From assembly GCA_031308135.1 (NCBI GenBank), contig JAHLJT010000631.1, positions 195,166,685 through 195,230,684 on the forward strand: a stretch of DNA of 64,000 nucleotides. Direction: 5' to 3'. Under the pieces are notes generated by a model. That model worked only from the letters and a program-made list of their open reading frames with translations, was not told where the DNA came from and made no database searches. Shown here piece by piece: positions 58,901-64,000 of the stretch; the stretch's first letter is position 1, and every line of letters starts with the position of its first letter. The stretch is from Acheta domesticus (Eukaryota > Arthropoda > Insecta > Orthoptera > Gryllidae). Made by a program: the position numbers and the translations under genes.

Positions 58901-59700
58901 CCCCGCCCTCTCCTCTTCCCATTGCTCCTCTCTCCATACTCCTGCAGCTGCTGCTCATCCTTCTCCTCCTCCTCGTGCTCCTGCTCTTGCTCCTCTTGTT
59001 CTTCCTCCCTCTCCCCCTCCTCTACTGCCCCTCCTCTGCTCCCCATCCCATTCCTGCTACTGCTGCTTCTCCTCCTCATGCTCCAGTTTCTGTTTCTCCT
59101 CTTCTATTTCCTATTCCTCTTGCTCCAAGTCCTGCTCCTCCTCCTCCTCACCTACTCTTAGTCCCGTCTTTTTCCTGCTCCTCCCTTCCTCACCTACTCT
59201 TAGTCCCGTCCTTTTCCTGCTCCTCCCCCTCCCCCCCTCTTCCTCATCTTGTTCCTCTTCTTTCCTCATTCCTGCTGCTGTTCCTCCATATCCTGTTCCA
59301 GTTTTTGCGCATCCCCCTCTTCGTCCTCATCCCATTCCTCTTCTTTTTTCACTCCTGCTGCACCTCCTTCTACTCCCCTTCTCCTCTTCCTCCCCTTCAT
59401 TTTCCTCTTCTCTCTCCCTCTCACATTACTGATGCTGCTGCTGCTGCTGCTCCTCCTCCTTTTCCATCTGCTCCTGTTCCTACCCTTCCTCCTCATCCTC
59501 CTCTTTTTCTTTCTCTTCTTATTATTCCTCCTCCTCTTCCTGTTCTTTCTCCTCCAGCTCCTGCTTCTCCTCCTCCTTCTCCTCCTCCTCCTGCTCCAAC
59601 TTCTGCTCCTGCTCCGGCTCCTCGTTCTGCTCCTCCCTCTTCCTCATCATTCCCCGCCCATTCTGAACCTTCCCCGCTTTCACCAAACTGTTCCCCTCGT
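58880..59700 (+). repeat. 800-bp polypyrimidine tract (CTCCTCCTG-like)
   Basis: Almost entirely C and T on this strand, in CTCCTC, CTGCTG and TTCCTC words. An imperfect duplication is visible at 59155-59225 (CACCTACTCTTAGTCCCGTC.. occurs twice). Long frames encode Leu/Ser/Pro or Glu/Lys/Arg runs depending on strand and are not genes. Such mirror-rich tracts can adopt triplex DNA. Confidence 0.9.
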
Positions 59701-59819
59701 CATGCTCTACCCCTCCCCGCTGCCTACCTTCCACTTGCCTGCGCTTCCGCTATGGCCTTTCAGCCTGTCACACCGGAACAGAACGTGCAAAGCGCCGTGT
59801 GAGTACAGTGGATGCTGAC

Positions 59820-60114
59820 AGCGACACGAATACTCTTTGATTGAAAACGACTTTTGAAACAGCCTTCCTGTTATGGTCTCTCATGATAAATATATTTTTA
59901 ATGGTTGTAGAAGGACCTAAAATATACTGCCATACTGGAATTGAGTAAATGATTTTCATAGGTAAGGTTGTGTAGATGTATAAGATGATATTGTAATGAT
60001 AACGAATATATGAGATGAACGAGGAATGAGAGGCAGGGGAAATGTGAGGACAAACTCGACAGGACTCGACACAACATGCTACAAACACCCTTGGTCCGCC
60101 TTAAATTTTAAATG
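59820..60114. other. nothing recognised
   Basis: A 106-codon minus-strand frame (59768-60088) overlaps the tract's end and shows no recognisable domain. Confidence 0.45.
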
Positions 60115-60205
60115 GATCGATAAGGATTTGAATTCCTATTTCCGCGGTGGAAAGTGAACAGTCTGATCGACATACCCTGCATCACCTCCGTGAGAAGTAA
60201 CGGTA
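60115..60205 (-). other. possible tRNA-like SINE head
   Basis: On the minus strand, GAGGTGATGCAGGGTATGTC resembles an A box and GGAATTCAAATCC a B box about 45 bases on. The level of match is modest and no tail or second copy was found. Confidence 0.35.
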
Positions 60206-60400
60206 CGAAATTATTACCAATATTATTTTGTACATAAGTATTACGCAAATGAGATATTTTAATATTTTTTATGTTAAAGAATATTCTTGAAAGTTGTAGG
60301 CGATCACGCGTCCTCCCCTGTCACTGAGCATAATAGGACACACAAAATTAATAACTACAGAAGACCATTTATTATAATTAATGCATTATTATTATTATCG

Positions 60401-60448
<48 letters not shown>

Positions 60449-60449
60449 G
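60401..60449 (+). repeat. (ATT)n microsatellite
   Basis: Uninterrupted ATT units for about 49 bases. Confidence 0.95.
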
Positions 60450-61954
60450 GTTTTCTTCCTTATTATTTGGGATAGCAATATTCTCGCTATACGAATACTT
60501 GAATATTTTTCCATTTATTTTACATCCTCCTTGTTCCACTTCACCTCATTGTTTGTAAAACTGAAATTTTAAGATACTGTGTGTGGAAAAATGACTTCGT
60601 TTTTTCTCCGTACCTTCCTGACTCAAGTTTGCTTGCTAATACAAATTGGATCGGAACTTCATCATTGTGTGATCCGATTCTAAAACAGAAATAACATGCT
60701 ATAAACGAACTCATGAATATGGCGGATCAGACGGTGTTGTACCGTTATGAAATCGTATAGGTGAATTCCTCATGTACGTCCATCCTGCTTCTATTCTTCT
60801 AGAATTCTTTCAGCTTCGTTTTCTCACATTATCTAATACCCCTCTATGCCCCCGCTCTTTGAGCTTGTTTTTCTGGGATTTCCAACCACGTTCTCAGATG
60901 AAGTAGCGAGTTACTCACCACTATATCGGAAATAGTAAGCACCAAGCAAATGAAGTGGTTGTGCATTTGTTCATTTGTGCATTTGTTTACCGTTCTCTTT
61001 CATGTCAATTTCCTGGACTTCCATTGTTTCTTGATGCCGTTTCATTTCCTTGTTTTTCTCGCTACATTTCACTGCTTCATTCTAGAGTTTCCCATTTTTC
61101 CTCCAAGATGTTATGTTCCCAGTTTGATGAAGCAGAATATTCGTACACAGGACGTTTGCTTATTGAACATAGCCTTCTTCTGTACCCAGGTACTGGTACA
61201 GCAGAATAGATGCTGTAAAGTAGAAGTCAAGGACACTTATGTTATAAAAGGAAGGCATTTTTTGACAAGGAAATGACACGGGATCTTTTTCCTAACGACC
61301 TGTGTGAAGAACTTTTGAAGTAATTATATGAAATTAGTAATAGATGATACTTTTGTCCATCCAAGCCAATATTTGCAATTGACTACATATTCCTAAATTC
61401 CAAGTATTGTACTCAACATTTCAAGTCGCGTGCACTCCGCTCTTTGCCACCGGTCGCAAGATTGTTATGAAATCGTTGATGTGTGTCTGTTGACGAGTTT
61501 CTAGCGATGTTCTGCATCCGCTCTAGAGCTCCGTACGTTTCTGGGCTTTGTTCCTTCGTCGTTTGACCCCATCTCGCTCCACTTCGTCCTCCAGTGCTCC
61601 TCGTTTCCGCTTTGTACTTTCATCTACGGAAAAGGAAGTCTGGGTGATGTCGGATGATGGAAGTACATCAAGGGAAACAGTCAGAAGTTCATTGTCACAT
61701 ACGGTGAATGCGTTCTAGAAGTTCAGGGGCAATCGCTTGGATTTACATGTTTGAGCACACTGCTAAATGTTATGTGAAATGATTGAACTTACGTCGCAGT
61801 AATTTGCATTTAGTAGTATACGGCACAAGTGAGCAGATGTTGATCATTTATTGTGAAAGTTTCTGGAATGGTAGGAAAGTAAAGAGTATTTAATAATTTC
61901 TAGTCAATCCGTAACCTAAGAAGCAATCCTCAAGATGGACATGGTGAATAACCT
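60450..61954. other. nothing recognised
   Basis: AT-rich. The 108- and 84-codon plus-strand frames near 61 kb overlap each other and lack recognisable domains. Confidence 0.45.
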
Positions 61955-61956
61955 TA

Positions 61957-62644
61957 TACGAGGGTTGGGGCATAAATCATGGCAATTATTTTTTTGTGGG
62001 ACTACGAGTACGGGTGGAAAATGTAAAATATACACATGAAAGGGTAGAGTATGAACTAAGTGCATGGACATTTAACGACACACCAAAATTGTCGTTCTCA
62101 TATTTATTAGAGAACTTGAAATAACAGTAGTGGTTTCATGTTCCAAAGCATTTTACCATACACGGGTTCACAACATTCCAAAAGCATTACATACCCATTC
62201 TAAAGGCCCAATTTGGCAGCTTTGCGATTACCGCACATGCTACGTCTGTCCGCACACTCACAGGTCACCATGTGCGTTGCTAGTCACTGGTTGTCACGCG
62301 TCCCCGCAGAAATCCTCGTGATCATCTTGTGACTGTCCAGTACGGAGGGACATTATTCCCAAGAACATCCATCCTCTTTGACATTCTCGAGCATTTCTCC
62401 CATGGAGAAAGTCTGTCTTGAAGAACGAACGCTGCTCGAAACACGTTATATTCATCTCGCACAGAGGTAGTTGGACAACCGATTTCACAATGCTTTCTTT
62501 ACTAATAGAGACACTCACAGAGGCCTCTGTGAATGTGAAACCACCTTCCTGCAGCATTTCTCTCGCGTACAAATAAAATTGTGCGCTTCGATAACATTTC
62601 TTTTAGGATAAATTGTTGTCATGACTTCTATCCCAACCCTCGTA
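61957..62644. mobile_element. mariner-like DNA transposon, short or degenerate
   Basis: The left end is TACGAGGGTTGGGGCATAAA and continues ..TCATGGCAA. The right end, read on the other strand, is TACGAGGGTTGGGATAGAAG ..TCATGACAA, so about 25 of 30 terminal bases match. TA dinucleotides lie directly outside both ends (61955-61956 and 62645-62646), as expected for the TA target duplication of mariner elements, and ACGAGGGT-type termini are common in that family. At 688 bases it is half the length of an intact mariner. Neither strand gives a transposase I can recognise. Confidence 0.75.
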
Positions 62645-62649
62645 TATGA

Positions 62650-64000
62650 GAATCGGTTGCATTGTGAATACATAGCTTTTAGTGCGGTCCATTTCCGATT
62701 CTTTTCTTAAATTCTTTATAAATTCAAGACTCATCGTAACTTACATTGGTCTTTGAGAGATTTTTATATGCAAAAAGGAACTTTTTCTCTCCTAAATTTT
62801 ATTTCTCAATTTAGTTTTGCACGCGCCAATATTTCATCGTGGCTTTTATCTTGGCCTTGTGGAATAAGTTCCATAGATGGAAACGATCGTAAAAGCGTAA
62901 TGCCCAAATACGATGCAAGTGAGGAATATAAAACTGTTTATTAGATCCACCTAATAAAAAAACAGTATTTTATATACATATTTCTGTTGTAGTTTATTAC
63001 ACGTCAAACAGTGTTTTCGAAACTGGCTTCACGTTAAAGATAGATATTAATACATCACTTATACTCCAATCGAAAAGATTCCTATGCGACTTTAGAAACA
63101 ATTATTGTTGATATTCCGTTCTGAATCATGTGAAACTATAGGGATATAAACGTGCCCATACCACAAGTGCTGAGATCCTAAATAGCTAGAAAACGGACGC
63201 AACTAATAGACCCATCGTCTACAAGACGTTCCGCACACTACCCCTATCATTACATGGCACCTCAGCCCGTTCCCCTAATGCCCCATTCTGGCAGGTAGAA
63301 TGAGTTGCAAACATGGACGGAATGAGGCCCCGTCGTGGCCCTGGAGACCGACACAGGGGCGCACGGAGCGCCGGGGCGTGGCGGGCGTCAGGAGGTAGAA
63401 ACTGCACTGCGGGCGAAGGGAAGGGAGGGAATTGGGGATCTGGAGTCACTTCAAATAATGAAAACATAAATTTATTTAACCCGGGAGGGTCTGCAATACG
63501 TATACTCACGCCAGTGCTCGCAATATATCTTTTAGATATAGCTGAAACTTTTCGTGAATGGGAAAGATCTGAAATACGTATTTTATTTGGTTTGTACATG
63601 TCTCTCATTGCAATTGTTAATAAATCGTTCACTTGTCATAGTCACGCCTGAAATTAATTTCACGATACGTACCGCTTACGTCAGGAGCTTACAATGCACT
63701 GGCGCCAGGGTACACAACGTATCTGACAAATATCGTGCAGAGCAGTGATCAAGATTTAGCATGGGAAATGACCCATCGAAATATAAAAATTGAAAGCCAG
63801 GCGTTCTCAGAAAAGTGCAATGAAGAAATACATGATACATTAGACGGCTAATGCATTGCAATAATTCAGGAACGCAAAATTGCCCTGGCTTGGATCTCAC
63901 AGATCTATTGCGAGCATTCTCGGGCTAAAGTGCAATTGGGTAACCCGGAGGTTGCTAATTACGTAAGTAAAGTATTATAACTAACATGCAAATTGTGTAA
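62650..64000. other. nothing recognised; small CpG patch
   Basis: AT-rich with a CG-rich patch at 63310-63430. Overlapping frames on both strands there have no recognised domain. Confidence 0.45.

Larger units (their letters stand above)
24229..64000 (+). other. presumed neuroligin intron 1 (to window end)
   Basis: A consensus donor (G|GTAAGC) opens at 24229 and no later piece of neuroligin, such as the FIHGESF or FRLGILGFL regions expected next, was recognised. If transcription continues rightwards, the first coding intron exceeds 39.7 kb. A very short exon could have escaped me. Contents are described in the entries that follow. Confidence 0.6.

Noticed and set aside
58975..59818. 275-codon Ser/Pro/Leu-rich frame and 189-codon Leu-rich frame
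   Set aside because: They lie in the polypyrimidine tract and follow from its CTC/CTG words.
62294..62572. Mariner transposase on the minus strand inside the 61.96-kb element
   Set aside because: The 92-codon frame does not show recognisable helix-turn-helix or catalytic motifs; I kept only the ends and flanking TA as evidence.
1..64000. CRISPR array, prophage, toxin-antitoxin or other prokaryotic system
   Set aside because: No regularly spaced short repeats with unique spacers, no operon-like gene packing, and all recognisable features are animal.

Overview
The window looks like 64 kb of nuclear DNA from an insect with a large, repeat-rich genome. The clues are one recognisable host exon (a neuroligin) followed by almost 40 kb with no further exon I can identify, AT-rich intergenic or intronic DNA broken by sharp CpG-rich islands, and decayed mobile elements typical of insects: Jockey-type and R1-type non-LTR retrotransposons, mariner-type and piggyBac-type DNA transposons, and tRNA-derived SINEs. 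A polyneopteran such as a cockroach, termite, stick insect or orthopteran would fit, but that is inference and nothing here fixes the species. I see no bacterial features, no CRISPR array and no viral gene.

Layout. 0-5 kb: diverged tandem repeat, then an apparent 2.67-kb piggyBac-like element (TTAA plus CACTAGAA-type inverted ends, shared subterminal motifs) with a Jockey-type LINE fragment lying inside it. 5-13 kb: mostly featureless AT-rich DNA with two copies of a 350-bp dispersed repeat and one CpG island (8.7-9.6 kb) containing a GGCGAGGGC minisatellite. 13.7-19.6 kb: a graveyard of non-LTR elements on both strands (two Jockey-type fragments, one R1-type pol fragment with three frame breaks) plus SINE fragments. 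22.76-24.33 kb: CpG island with the first coding exon of a neuroligin, reading rightwards and ending in a clear splice donor at 24228/24229. 24.2-64 kb: probably the first intron of that gene. It holds CpG-rich patches, foldback elements, clustered SINEs at 32.5-33.7 and 38.0-39.8 kb, a mariner-type transposase tail at 43.8 kb, several tandem repeats, an 800-bp polypyrimidine tract at 58.9-59.7 kb, and a short mariner-like element with TA-flanked inverted ends at 61.96-62.64 kb.

How it fits together. There is no operon-like co-operation. The single host gene encodes a postsynaptic adhesion protein, and everything else I can identify is selfish or structural DNA. The most noteworthy points are (i) a SINE family, about 500 bp when full length, with at least eight copies or fragments here, a tRNA-like head and a TCAA-type tail; (ii) the unusually long Ala/Pro/Gly tract between signal peptide and esterase-like domain in the neuroligin exon; (iii) several inverted-repeat foldback elements and a nested hairpin at 56.5 kb; (iv) the nested LINE-in-piggyBac arrangement. 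Nearly all other long open frames lie in GC-rich or polypyrimidine low-complexity DNA and are best regarded as artefacts of composition.
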